64,000 nucleotides of DNA from Streptomyces tuirus (GCF_014701095.1 NZ_AP023439.1:6684001-6748000); one strand, 5' to 3'. Numbered from the stretch's first letter, positions 52,114-61,061 are shown. Notes: a model not told the origin generated them from the sequence alone. A program made the numbers and translations.

Positions 52114-53841
52114 ATGACTTACGAGAGGGACGCGACGACGCTGGAGCTGCCCTGGCCGTTCGCCGGGCGAGAGGACGAACTGGAGCTCGTCCGGCGGTCG
52201 TTGACCGGCGCACGGCGCGGCATCGTGGTGACGGGTCCTGCGGGCTGCGGCAAGACCCGGCTGGCCGCCGAGGCGGTCCGCGGCACCGACTGCGCGCGGG
52301 CGGCCGGTGCGCCCGAGAGCCGGGCCGTCCCCTTCGCGGCGTTCGCCCATCTGCTGCCGGAGTCGGTCACGTTGCACCGCGCCGTCCGCCTGCTGTCCGG
52401 TGTCCGCACACTGCTGGTGGACGACGCGCACCTGCTCGACGACGCCTCCGCCGCCCTCGTCCACCAACTCGCCGTGCACGGGCGGACCCGGCTGCTGGTC
52501 GTCGCCACGGACGGCACCCCGGTGCCCGGCGCGATCTCCCGGCTGTGGACCGGCGAACTCCTGCCGCAGCTCGCGCTGGACCCGCTGTCCGACGAGGAGA
52601 CCGGCCGGCTGCTCACCGCCGGTGCCGGCCCGCTCGACGCGCTCACCATGAACCGGCTGCGCCGCCTGAGCCGGGGCGACCTGCGGCTGCTGCGCGACCT
52701 GCTGGGGGCGGTGCGCGGGCTGCTGACCCCCGTCCCGGACACCGATGAGCGGGCCTGGCGGGGCCCGGTCCCGCTGACCACGGCCGTCCGTGAACGCGCC
52801 GCCCCGGCCCTCGGCCGGACCTGCCCGCTCGAACGCGAGACCCTGGACCGCCTCGCCTTCGCCGAGCCCCTGCCCCCGCACCTGGACGACCTGGATCTCG
52901 GCGCCCTCGAAGTGCTGGAGTCCGACGGCCTGATCGAGGTCGACGACCACGCTGCCGTCCGTCTCGCCCACCCCCTGTACGGGCCGGTGCTCCGGGCCGC
53001 GGCGGGCCGGCTGCGGGCCCGCCGCATGGCCCGGGCGGCTGATGTGTACACCGCCGCCCTCGACGCCGAGTCGGCCGCCCTGGACCGCCGGATCTCCCGG
53101 GCCGACGTACGGGAGGTGGCCACGCCGGTGGGGGAGTGGCTGGTCGCCGAGGGCGGTGCGCTGCCGGGCGGGTACGCGGCCGTGCGCGCCAGGTTCTCGT
53201 GGCTGCGCGGGGAGGTGCGGGAGGCTGCGGCCTGGGCGCGGGAAGGCCTGCGGAGCGAGCCGGGCGACGCGTCCTGCCGGGCCGAACTCGACCGCGCGTC
53301 GGCGGCGGTGGACAGCCCGGGCGACCTGGACCCGAACCTGGAGGATCTCACCGACCCCTACGACGCCGTGCGCCTCGGCGCCCCCGAGAAGGTCATCGAC
53401 CGGCTCGACGGAGTCTTCGCCCGCCATGCCGACGCGCTCACCCGCGCCGACGGCCCGGACCTGGACGAGGTGGCCGGGGAACTGGAGCGGCGGGGCTTCC
53501 TGCTGTTCGCCGCCGAGGCGTACGCCCAGGCCGTGGGCGTCCACCGCGACCCGCGCGCCGCCCGGCACTCCCGCACCCGGGCCGTCGCCCTGGCCCGGCG
53601 CTGCCAGGGCGCCCGCACGCCCGCGCTGTCCGGGCTGGTCCTCGGCGAACTCACCGCCCGGCAGCGGCAGATCGTCACCCTGGCCGCGACCGGCCTCACC
53701 AACCGGCAGATCGCCGAGCGCCTCACGCTGTCCGTCCGCACCGTCGGGAACCACCTGTACAGCGCCTACGCCCGCCTCGGCGCGAGCGACCGCGGCGCCC
53801 TGCCGTGCCTGCACCGCACACCGGAGGCGCAACCGGCCTGA
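52114..53841 (+). CDS. LuxR-family ATPase regulator (LAL-like)
   Basis: 575 residues from the ATG at 52114. An N-terminal AAA-type ATPase has Walker A GPAGCGKT (41-48) and Walker B LLVDDAHLLDD, followed by a helical mid-region, then a C-terminal LuxR helix-turn-helix LTARQRQIVTLAATGLTNRQIAERLTLSVRTVGNHLYS near residue 515. It is shorter than typical ~900-residue LAL proteins. A 31-bp element just upstream is shared with the subtilase gene 5 kb away, so it may control itself and the protease module. It converges on the CHAT gene across repeats. Confidence 0.87.
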   Translation: MTYERDATTLELPWPFAGREDELELVRRSLTGARRGIVVTGPAGCGKTRLAAEAVRGTDCARAAGAPESRAVPFAAFAHLLPESVTLHRAVRLLSGVRTLLVDDAHLLDDASAALVHQLAVHGRTRLLVVATDGTPVPGAISRLWTGELLPQLALDPLSDEETGRLLTAGAGPLDALTMNRLRRLSRGDLRLLRDLLGAVRGLLTPVPDTDERAWRGPVPLTTAVRERAAPALGRTCPLERETLDRLAFAEPLPPHLDDLDLGALEVLESDGLIEVDDHAAVRLAHPLYGPVLRAAAGRLRARRMARAADVYTAALDAESAALDRRISRADVREVATPVGEWLVAEGGALPGGYAAVRARFSWLRGEVREAAAWAREGLRSEPGDASCRAELDRASAAVDSPGDLDPNLEDLTDPYDAVRLGAPEKVIDRLDGVFARHADALTRADGPDLDEVAGELERRGFLLFAAEAYAQAVGVHRDPRAARHSRTRAVALARRCQGARTPALSGLVLGELTARQRQIVTLAATGLTNRQIAERLTLSVRTVGNHLYSAYARLGASDRGALPCLHRTPEAQPA

Positions 53842-53855
53842 GGAGGCTCAGGACC

Positions 53856-53941
53856 GGCGGCCTGAGCCGCCCCGGAGACGGGCGGCCTGAGCCGCCCCAG
53901 GACCGGCGGCCTGACCCGAACAGGGGACGGGTCAGGCCGCC
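53856..53941 (+). terminator. Three 24-25-bp repeats ending in a hairpin after the LuxR gene
   Basis: GGCGGCCTGA begins at 53856, 53881 and 53905 (spacing 25 and 24), the first two followed by GCCGCC so that each folds on itself. The third forms a 14-bp stem (53905-53918 with 53928-53941, loop of 9). They lie 15-100 bp after the LuxR stop and look like a multi-hairpin terminator. Confidence 0.65.
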
Positions 53942-54029
53942 ACACGGGGGGCGTGAACAGCGGGAACGGGGCGGGCCGCCGCCGTGGTATGGGAGCGCAG
54001 TCGGGCCCCCGAAGGGTCTGGACGGGGCC

Positions 54030-54330
54030 GAGTACGGGACCCGGGTCAGCCCCCCGACGGGTCCGGACGGGGGCCCGACCCCGAACGAGACCCGGGGCAG
54101 GCCGCCCTGAGTACGGGAACCGGGTCAGGCCCGCGACGGGCCTGGACGGGGGCCGGCCCCCGAACGAGACCCGGGGCAGGCCGCCCTGAGTACCGGAACC
54201 GGGTCAGGCCCCCGACGGGTCGGGCCCGGGCGAGGCTCTCGAACAAGACCCAGGGCAGGCCGCCCCGAGCACTGCACCCGGGTCAGCCCCCGACAGGTCG
54301 GGCCGACGCCGCCCCCCACCACAACCCGCC
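54030..54330. repeat. 79-bp direct tandem repeat, 3 full copies plus a part
   Basis: Copies start at 54030, 54109, 54188 and 54267 with exactly 79 bp each, diverged at several positions in the later units. The first bases are GAGTACGGGAACCGGGTCAG-like. The period is not a multiple of three, so it is not a protein repeat. It fills the region between the convergent LuxR and CHAT genes (53842-54330), which holds no gene that I can support. Confidence 0.8.
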
Positions 54331-56916
54331 TCAAGCCGCCCCGAACGCCGAGAACGCCCAACCTGTCGCCTGGTGGAGCGTGTCGCCCGGGAGGGCGGCT
54401 CGGGCGTCGCGCAGGGCCTCCGCCAGGGACAGGCCGGCGTCGAGGCCCTTGTGCAGCGCGAGCATCAGCGGCACCACCGCGGCGTCGTTCACGGGCGCGC
54501 TGCACGCCACCACCCCGGCCGTGCCGAGCGGCAGCAACGCCGTGACCAGGCCCAGCAGTTCGTCGGCGCCGACGGAGGCGAGGCGGGCGGTGTCGCAGCA
54601 GGACAGGATGATCCGGTACGGGCTGCGGTCCAGCCGTTCGAAGTCGTGCACGACGATCGGCCCGTCGGCCATCCGCAGGGACGAGAACAGCGGACTGTCC
54701 GCGCGGAACGTGCCGTGCGCGGCGATGTGCGCCAGTGCCGCCCCGTCCAGCTCCTCCAGTACCCGCGGCACCCGCGCCTCGTCCCCCTCCAGGACCGTCG
54801 CACAGCCGTACCGGCCGGCCAGCTCGGGCACCTCGGCCCCGCCGGTCGCCAGGCCCGGGCCGCGCACCAGCACATGGCAGCCCTCCGGCGGCGGCGCGGT
54901 CTCCCGGGCCCGCAGCCAACTGCCCGCCGACGGCGACACGCTGAGCACCCGTTCCCGCAGCGACGGCAGCAGCGCCCACGGCACCCGGTGCAGCCGCCCC
55001 GGCGGCACGATCACCACCGGACCCCCGCCCAACTGCGCCGCGGCCGGGCCGAGGAGCAGCTCCTCCAGCCGCCGCCCCGCCGCCTCCACCACCGGAAGCC
55101 GGGCCTCCGCCCCCGGGTGGGCCAGCCGCCGCAGCCCCGCCTGCACGTGCTCGGCCTCGGTCTCGGCCTCGGCGAGCAGCCCGGCCTCGAACCTGCGCAC
55201 CCGCCCCCGCCCGCACAGCAGGACCTGCACCCGCCCGCCGAGGACGGCCAGCTCCACCAGCAGGACCTCGTCACCCAGCCGCTCCAGCAGCCGGCGGACG
55301 TCGAACCGGTCGCCGTCCCCGGGCGCCTCGCCCCTCATGTGCAGCGTGCGGGAGCGGATCTCGCGCTCCAGACGCCGCTGTTCGCGCTCCAGCGCCGGAA
55401 CCGGCCGGCCCTCCATCCGCGCGGCCTCCGCACGCGAGGCGATCTCCCGGAAGGCCGTCATGCCGCTGAGCAGCTCCGGGTCGGCGGGCGGCCGGGTCGG
55501 CGGTGTGGACAGCACGGTCGCCCGCCAGCGCTCGCTCCACACCAGCAGCCGCCGAGGCCCGCCGGAGACCAGACTGGCCCGCTGCGCCAAGGCGGCCAGC
55601 TCCGCGCCCTGTTCGGTGGCACGGGCCCGCAACTCGGAGGCGCCCAGCGTCATCCGGTGGTCGTCGAGGACGTCCAGGCCCCGCCGGCAGGCCTCCAGCA
55701 CGCCCCGGGCCGACCCGGCGGCCTGCGCCCGCAGCGCCTGCGCCGCCCAGCCCGTCATCCGCGCCAGGGGCGGACCACTGCGCCGGCTGCGCGCGGCCAC
55801 GGCCAAGTGCCGCTCCGCGTCCGCCGTCCAGCCCAGGTCCAGCGCGATCCGGCCCGCGAGCAGCGAGGCCTCCGGCGCGGCCGGGGAGCCGAAGGACGCC
55901 AGCCTCCCGGCCACCGCGGCGGCGTCGGCGACCAGCCGCCCCGAGCCGCGCCCGGCCGCGTGCCGGGCCTCGATCAGCACCAGCCGGGCGTGCGTCTCCC
56001 ACCAGGTGCGCCGCTGCCCGGCGAACAGCCGTACCGCGAGGGCCGCGCGGGCGATCGCCGTGTGCGGATCGCCCGCCGGCCGGGCGGCCCGCGCGGCGGC
56101 CAGCAGCAGTTCCGCCTTGCGGGTGGACTGCCCGCCGATCCCGTCCAGCTTGCCGATCGCCGTGTCCGCCTCGGCCAGCGCCTCCGGTGCCAGACCCGCC
56201 GCCATCAGCACCTCGCAGCGCCGGATGTTCAGCATGAACGTCGGCGTGCCGAGCCGGGCGTACCGCTCCTCCGCCTCGTCCAGCAGCCGCAGCGCCGCCG
56301 GTACGTCCCCCGACCGGAACGCGGCCAGGCCCCGGCTCTCCACCGCGTCGGCCTTGTCGTGCTCCTGGCCGGTGGTGTCCCACAGTGCCTCGGCCGCCGT
56401 GAAGTCCGCCTCCGCCCGCTCCACCGCGCCCAGCGCCAGATGCACGGTGGCCCGCAGGGTCAGCGCCCGCGCCGTCCAGATCACGTCGTCCGCCTGCCGC
56501 AGCACCGGCACCGCCCGGCGCACGTCCTCCAGCGCCTCCCGATGGTGACCGAGCACCCACCACACATACGCCCGCCGGTACAGCACCCGGGCCCTGGTGT
56601 GCCCCGCGCCCCGCGCGACACCCCGCTCGAAGGCCGCCAGGCCCTCCCGGGTGCGGCCCGCGTGCACCAGTGCCACGCCCAGCGTGGCCAGGACGTCCGC
56701 CTCGCGGTCGGCCGAGTCGGCGCGCGCCGCGTACTCCCGGGCCCGCCGCAGGTGGTGCAGCGCGAGCCGCATGTCGCCGAAGTCCCGCTGCCAGATGCCG
56801 ATCACCTGGTGAGCGACCGAGGCGTCCAGCGGGGCGGGGTCGGCGTCGAGCAGCGCCCGGGCCCTCGCGAGCGCCTCGCCCGGGTCGGCGAACACCATCG
56901 GCAGCAGTTCCGTCAC
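54331..56916 (-). CDS. TPR-CHAT cysteine protease
   Basis: 861 residues from the GTG at 56916, which has GGGAAG seven bases upstream; a GTG at 56937 and an ATG at 56898 are alternatives. The N-terminal ~450 residues are tetratricopeptide-like helical repeats (LATLGVALVHAGRTREGLAAFERGVARG and similar). The C-terminal third is the CHAT fold: HIAAHGTFRADSPLFSS with the catalytic His, and ILSCCDTARLASVGADELLGL with the catalytic Cys (the second Cys). Family proteases cut specific protein partners in signalling or defence, as Csx29 does in type III-E CRISPR. It is divergent from the subtilase, and no CRISPR is present. Confidence 0.85.
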   Translation of the reverse strand: MTELLPMVFADPGEALARARALLDADPAPLDASVAHQVIGIWQRDFGDMRLALHHLRRAREYAARADSADREADVLATLGVALVHAGRTREGLAAFERGVARGAGHTRARVLYRRAYVWWVLGHHREALEDVRRAVPVLRQADDVIWTARALTLRATVHLALGAVERAEADFTAAEALWDTTGQEHDKADAVESRGLAAFRSGDVPAALRLLDEAEERYARLGTPTFMLNIRRCEVLMAAGLAPEALAEADTAIGKLDGIGGQSTRKAELLLAAARAARPAGDPHTAIARAALAVRLFAGQRRTWWETHARLVLIEARHAAGRGSGRLVADAAAVAGRLASFGSPAAPEASLLAGRIALDLGWTADAERHLAVAARSRRSGPPLARMTGWAAQALRAQAAGSARGVLEACRRGLDVLDDHRMTLGASELRARATEQGAELAALAQRASLVSGGPRRLLVWSERWRATVLSTPPTRPPADPELLSGMTAFREIASRAEAARMEGRPVPALEREQRRLEREIRSRTLHMRGEAPGDGDRFDVRRLLERLGDEVLLVELAVLGGRVQVLLCGRGRVRRFEAGLLAEAETEAEHVQAGLRRLAHPGAEARLPVVEAAGRRLEELLLGPAAAQLGGGPVVIVPPGRLHRVPWALLPSLRERVLSVSPSAGSWLRARETAPPPEGCHVLVRGPGLATGGAEVPELAGRYGCATVLEGDEARVPRVLEELDGAALAHIAAHGTFRADSPLFSSLRMADGPIVVHDFERLDRSPYRIILSCCDTARLASVGADELLGLVTALLPLGTAGVVACSAPVNDAAVVPLMLALHKGLDAGLSLAEALRDARAALPGDTLHQATGWAFSAFGAA

Positions 56917-56982
56917 CGAGTCGCTTCCCGCTGTCACTTCTCGGATGGTAGTGGTCCCGGAGCGCACCACACAGGTTTCGAG

Positions 56983-57013
56983 CTGTATCAAAGGGCGACG
57001 AGGCGGCTCATGT
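56983..57013 (+). promoter_or_regulatory. CTGTATCAAAGG-N11-GCTCATGT element, copy 2
   Basis: Identical in both blocks and spacing to 52076-52106. It lies 55 bp ahead of the subtilase ATG and about 67 bp from the CHAT start, in the 151-bp divergent gap, so it might serve both. Confidence 0.55.
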
Positions 57014-57067
57014 TGACGACCGCTCAGCGGAACCGGCCGACGCCGTCGCACCAACGGGAGGACCCGC

Positions 57068-58498
57068 ATGGCACCTCAGCGATTCCACGAGCAGTTCGAC
57101 CACATCCAGCGCTCGATGCCGGACGTCCCCCTGGCGATGGGCCCGGACGACTCGGCGGAGTTCATGTACGAGAAGGGTGTGGTCCTCGTCCGCGACGGCG
57201 AGGAGGCGCGGATCGTCGAGGACACGGTACGGGCGCACTTCACGGCCGCCCCCGACCTCGACCAGGAGCAGATCCGCCGCGCGGGCCCGCAGACCAACCG
57301 CAGTGGCATCACCCGCATCCGCGTCGGTGACCCCGGCGAGGGCGCCCGGGACAGCGACCGGGCCGTCGCCCATGCCCTGCGCTCCGTACGGGAGCAGGAG
57401 TCCCGGGCCGGGCGCCGGATGGTCGCCCGCAACCACGTGGTGCACATCGCGGTCAACGCCTGTCCCGGCGACGAACCGGTCCCCGTCCCGCTCAGCGAGC
57501 CCCCCAACCCGGCCGCCGCCGCCACGCCCCACGACCCGGACACCGCCGTCGGCGTCCTCGTCGTCGACACCGGCCTCATGCACGACCACCGCTCCTGCGG
57601 CCTGCTGGCCCACACCGGCGGCGACGCCCAGGTGCGGGAGTGCGACGACCAGGGGATCCTCCAGCAGTACGTCGGCCACGGCACGTTCATCGCCGGGCTC
57701 GTCGCCGCCGTCGCGCCCAACACCGACATCACCGTCCGCGGCACCCTCAACGACGCCGGCGCCGTCCTGGAGTCGGAGTTCGGCGAGAAGCTCTTCGAGG
57801 CCGTCGACGCCGGAGGCTGGCCCGACGTCCTCAGCCTCTCCGCCGGCACCTCCAACGGCCGCAGCGACGGTCTGCTCGGCGTCGAGAACTTCATGCGGGA
57901 ACTGCGCGAGCAGCGCACCCTGCTGGTCGCCGCCGCCGGCAACAACGCCAGCGCCGCGCCGTTCTGGCCCGCCGCCTACGCCGATCTGCCCGGCTGGGAG
58001 GACTCCGTGCTGTCGGTCGGCGCCCTGCGCAGCGACGGCGAGTTCGGCGCCTGCTTCACCAACCACGGCCCCTGGGTGAAGGTCTACGCCCCCGGGGAGC
58101 GCCTCACCAGCGCCCTCACCGGCTTCGACTCGCCCGTCCCGTACGTGTACCAGCACTCCACGTACGACGCCTGCCGCTACGGCTTCTCCTACGGCTGCAC
58201 CTGCCAGCACCCCCGCCACAGCGGCGTGCTGAGCGACGAGGGCAACGCCGCCAAGCCGGACCAGGTGATGTTCGAGGGCTACGCGCAGTGGAGCGGCACC
58301 TCCTTCGCCACCCCCGTGACGGCCGGCCTGGTCGCCGCCCACATGACGGCGCACAAGGAGACCGACCCGCGCACGGCCCGGCGCCAACTACTCGCCTCCG
58401 AGGTGGAGTTCGCGGAGGTGCGCGGCGCGCACGTCCCGGCGCTGCGTCCGCCCACCTGGCGCCCGGTCCCCGTCGTGCGCCTCGGCCCCGGGCTGTGA
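57068..58498 (+). CDS. S8 subtilisin-like serine protease, no signal peptide
   Basis: 476 residues from the ATG at 57068 with GGGAGGA upstream. The catalytic triad is complete: Asp167 (VVDTG), His204 (GHGTFIAG) and Ser412 (SGTSFATPV), with Asn292 in the oxyanion hole. The first ~155 residues are a polar extension. An insert has three Cys (369, 377, 379). There is no secretion signal, so it acts inside the cell. It diverges from the TPR-CHAT gene, and a sigma factor gene follows after 62 bp. Confidence 0.9.
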   Translation: MAPQRFHEQFDHIQRSMPDVPLAMGPDDSAEFMYEKGVVLVRDGEEARIVEDTVRAHFTAAPDLDQEQIRRAGPQTNRSGITRIRVGDPGEGARDSDRAVAHALRSVREQESRAGRRMVARNHVVHIAVNACPGDEPVPVPLSEPPNPAAAATPHDPDTAVGVLVVDTGLMHDHRSCGLLAHTGGDAQVRECDDQGILQQYVGHGTFIAGLVAAVAPNTDITVRGTLNDAGAVLESEFGEKLFEAVDAGGWPDVLSLSAGTSNGRSDGLLGVENFMRELREQRTLLVAAAGNNASAAPFWPAAYADLPGWEDSVLSVGALRSDGEFGACFTNHGPWVKVYAPGERLTSALTGFDSPVPYVYQHSTYDACRYGFSYGCTCQHPRHSGVLSDEGNAAKPDQVMFEGYAQWSGTSFATPVTAGLVAAHMTAHKETDPRTARRQLLASEVEFAEVRGAHVPALRPPTWRPVPVVRLGPGL

Positions 58499-58560
58499 GG
58501 ACCGGAGCCGCCCCCTCCACGGCGTACGATGACGTGCCGTATTCGAGGGGTGGGGCTGCC

Positions 58561-59136
58561 GTGGACCGTACTGATGCCGGAGCGCTCGTCCAGGCGGCCG
58601 CCGAGGGTGACGCGGGGGCCTGGAAGGCGCTCGTGGAGGGGCTGAGCCCGCTGGTGTGGTCCGTCGTCCGGGCCCACCGGCTCTCCGACGCCGACGCCCA
58701 CGAGGTGTACCAGACCGCCTGGTTCCGCTTCGCCCAGCACCTGGGCCGGATCCGTGAGCCGGGCAAGGCGGGCGCGTGGCTGGCCAGCACGGCCCGCAAC
58801 GAGTGTCTCAAGGTCATCAGGAACTCCCAGCGGCTGACCCTGACGGACGATCCGCGGCTGCTGGACCGGGTCAGCGAGGACGGCACCCCGGAACAGTCGC
58901 TGCTCGACTCGGAGGAGGCCGCCGCGCAGAGCGAACGCGTACGGCGGCTGTGGCAGGAGTTCGAGGAACTGGGCGAGCGGTGCAGGCAGTTGCTGCGCGT
59001 GCTGATGGCCACGCCGCCGCCCAGCTACCAGGACGTGTCCGCCGCGCTGGGAATCGCGGTGGGCAGCATCGGGCCACTGCGCCAGCGCTGTCTGCGGCGC
59101 CTGCGGGCCCGGCTCGAGGCGCGGGGGGCGATGTGA
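58561..59136 (+). CDS. ECF-like sigma-70 family RNA polymerase sigma factor
   Basis: 191 residues; a GTG at 58561 with a GAGGGGTGGGG stretch ahead. Sigma region 2 is about residues 20-90 (LSDADAHEVYQTAWFRFAQHLGRIREPGKAGAWLASTARNECLKVIRN), and region 4 is near the end (YQDVSAALGIAVGSIGPLRQRCLRRLRARL). It is small, like an ECF factor. It lies between the subtilase and the acidic protein and overlaps the latter by 4 bp (GTGA). No typical anti-sigma was recognised, but the acidic partner could serve that role. Confidence 0.88.
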   Translation: MDRTDAGALVQAAAEGDAGAWKALVEGLSPLVWSVVRAHRLSDADAHEVYQTAWFRFAQHLGRIREPGKAGAWLASTARNECLKVIRNSQRLTLTDDPRLLDRVSEDGTPEQSLLDSEEAAAQSERVRRLWQEFEELGERCRQLLRVLMATPPPSYQDVSAALGIAVGSIGPLRQRCLRRLRARLEARGAM

Positions 59137-59720
59137 GCGACATGGACGACGGCGACATGAACCACGGCGACGTAAACCATGGCGACGTAGACCACGGCGA
59201 CACGTACGAGGGCGGCATGAACGGGGATCCGGGCGACGGCCCGGACGCCGACGGCCTGTCGGGCGAAGAGGACTGGACCGGCGAGGAGTTCGACGCGGGG
59301 TTGCTGGAGGAGGAGCTGCGGCAGGCCGCCGCCGTCCTCGACCCGGTGCCGGCGGAGCTCCAGCAGCTCGCGGTCGACGCCTACGCGCTGCACGACCTGG
59401 ACGCGCGTGTGGCCGAGCTGACCTTCGACTCGCTGGTCGACGCCCTCCCGGTCCGGGGCGTCACCGACGTGCCCCGGATGCTGACCTTCCGGGCGGGCGA
59501 GGTGACCGTCGACGTCGAGGTGACCGCACGGGGGCTGATGGGGCAGGTGCTGCCGCCCCAGCCGGCCCGGATCGAGGTCCTCGGCGGACCGCGTCCCGGC
59601 TCCCCGCTCACGGCCGACGACCTGGGCCGCTTCACCGGCGACGTGCCCCTGTCCGGCCCGTTCGCCCTCCGGTTGCGGACAGGCGAGGACGTGGTGGTCA
59701 CGGAGTGGCTTCGGGCCTAG
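59133..59720 (+). CDS. Acidic protein with His/Asp pentapeptide repeats
   Basis: 195 residues from the GTG at 59133, which overlaps the sigma stop by four bases; an ATG at 59142 is possible. Residues 5-25 are repeats of HGDx (DGDMNHGDVNHGDVDHGD), followed by an acidic linker. The body, from residue 50 to the end, has a helical part (LLEEELRQAAAVLDPVPAELQQLAVDAYALHDLDARVAELTF) and a beta-rich part (RMLTFRAGEVTVDVEVTARGLMGQVLPP). I do not recognise a family. The His/Asp run could bind metal. Tight coupling to the sigma gene makes it a likely sigma partner or the protease substrate. Confidence 0.7.
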   Translation: MSDMDDGDMNHGDVNHGDVDHGDTYEGGMNGDPGDGPDADGLSGEEDWTGEEFDAGLLEEELRQAAAVLDPVPAELQQLAVDAYALHDLDARVAELTFDSLVDALPVRGVTDVPRMLTFRAGEVTVDVEVTARGLMGQVLPPQPARIEVLGGPRPGSPLTADDLGRFTGDVPLSGPFALRLRTGEDVVVTEWLRA

Positions 59721-59795
59721 CCACCGGGCCGGGGGGAGCCACCGGGCCGGGGTGTGGAACCGGGCCGGGGTCCGGCCATCAGGCCGGGCCCCGGA

Positions 59796-60614
59796 TCACC
59801 GGCCGGACGGCTCAGCGGGGGACACGGCGTCGACCAGCCCGGCCAGTGCTCCGCCGAGCCGCTCCAGGCCGGGCCCGGCGGGGCCGCCAGGCTCGGTCAT
59901 GTAGGTGTCCCGGCGGATCTCGACCATGAGCGCGCTCACCTCGGGCCGCTTCCCGTAGAACTCCAGGGGGACGTAGGTCCCGCTGAACGGCGTGTCGAGC
60001 TCCGTCTCCCCGAAGCTCTCCCCGAACGCCTCCCGGGCCGCGTCCAGCAGTGCGGGCGGCGTGTGGAAGGAGTCGGTGCCGAGACAGACCGCCGGGCGGG
60101 GCCCCTCCCCGTGCAGCTCGTAGGGCAGCCTCCGGCTCGGGTAGGAGTGCACGTCGATGATCACGGCCCGCCCGGTGGCTTCCAGCCGGTCCGCCACCGC
60201 CTCGGTCATCGCCCGCGCGTAGGGCAGGAAGTACCGCTGGACGAGCGGCCCGGCCTCGACGCCCTCGGAGCGCAGCGCGTCACCGTGCGTGGTCCGCGTG
60301 TACACCGCCCCCATGCCGACGGCGAGCATCTCCTCACGCTCGTCCGGGAACCGCTCCGGGTCGACGACCAGGCGCGACAGCCGGTTGACGAACCGCCACG
60401 GCGTGACGCCGGCCAGCCCGGCCGCGACCTCGGCGATCCGGTCCGTGTGCGCGTCCGTGATGTGGTCCAGCTCCCGTGCCAGTTCCCCGTCGCCGAGCGC
60501 GATGCCCGCGCGCACGCTCCGCGGTATCTCCCGCGCGGCGTGCGGCACATGGAGGATCACCGGGGAATGCCCGGCCCCGGGCAGCAGCTCGAAGGGCGGC
60601 GGGGCGTCGGTCAC
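59796..60614 (-). CDS. N-formylglutamate amidohydrolase family protein
   Basis: 272 residues. The HutG/FGase pattern is visible: PVILHVPHAAREIPRSVR with the first His, ARELDHITDAHTDRIAEVAAGL with the metal Asp, and IIDVHSYPSRRLPYE, LELDTPFSGTYVP and LMVEIRRDTYM. Family enzymes hydrolyse N-formylglutamate or similar amides, a step of histidine breakdown. It stands alone on the minus strand. It converges on the sigma-partner gene with a 75-bp gap and diverges from the DUF5713 gene. Confidence 0.85.
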   Translation of the reverse strand: MTDAPPPFELLPGAGHSPVILHVPHAAREIPRSVRAGIALGDGELARELDHITDAHTDRIAEVAAGLAGVTPWRFVNRLSRLVVDPERFPDEREEMLAVGMGAVYTRTTHGDALRSEGVEAGPLVQRYFLPYARAMTEAVADRLEATGRAVIIDVHSYPSRRLPYELHGEGPRPAVCLGTDSFHTPPALLDAAREAFGESFGETELDTPFSGTYVPLEFYGKRPEVSALMVEIRRDTYMTEPGGPAGPGLERLGGALAGLVDAVSPAEPSGR

Positions 60615-60695
60615 GAGGCGGCTCCAGGGGGGTTGTCAGTGGTGTCCGGCAGGATCAAGGTGCCACATCGACCGACCATCCAGGCCGAGGACGCC

Positions 60696-61037
60696 ATGCC
60701 GATCAGCAACCAGCAGGTGAGCACCCACCCGTTCCTCCGGGGGCTGTACGACGACGGCTACTACCCGGACCACGTGGTGGACCGCGGCCGCGCGATCCTG
60801 CTCGCCCTGTGCGAGCGCATCGAGCGGGAGCGCCCCGCCGGCCTCGCCGCGCTGTACGCGCTGACACAGGCGGCCACGGAGGAGTTCAACGACCTGGAGG
60901 CCGCGTTCGAGGCGGCCGGCAGTGAGATCGAGACGGTGGCCCGGGAGGAGATAGCCGGGGAGTTCGGCTTCGTCGCGCGCGCGTACGGCTTCCCGGAGGC
61001 GGACGTGGAGGAGCTGATCGCCACGCGGGAGTGGTGA
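60696..61037 (+). CDS. DUF5713 family protein
   Basis: 113 residues from the ATG at 60696. It fits the DUF5713 pattern: HPFLRGLYDDGYYPDHVVDRGRAILLALCERIE, then a LYALTQAATEEFNDLEAAFEAAGSEIETVAREEIAGEFGFVARAYGF segment. It is a small soluble, all-helical, acidic protein; the function is unknown. It ends at a terminator shared with the convergent icd gene. Confidence 0.75.
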   Translation: MPISNQQVSTHPFLRGLYDDGYYPDHVVDRGRAILLALCERIERERPAGLAALYALTQAATEEFNDLEAAFEAAGSEIETVAREEIAGEFGFVARAYGFPEADVEELIATREW

Positions 61038-61061
61038 GGGCCGGGGGAGGGGCGCACACGG

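Noticed and set aside
54030..54330. CRISPR array
   Set aside because: The 79-bp units are contiguous, without unique spacers, and there are no cas genes.
54373..57330. A 985-codon plus-strand frame over the CHAT gene and the start of the subtilase
   Set aside because: It is Arg/Gln/His-rich, antisense to the TPR-CHAT gene, and shows no domain. It is a GC shadow.
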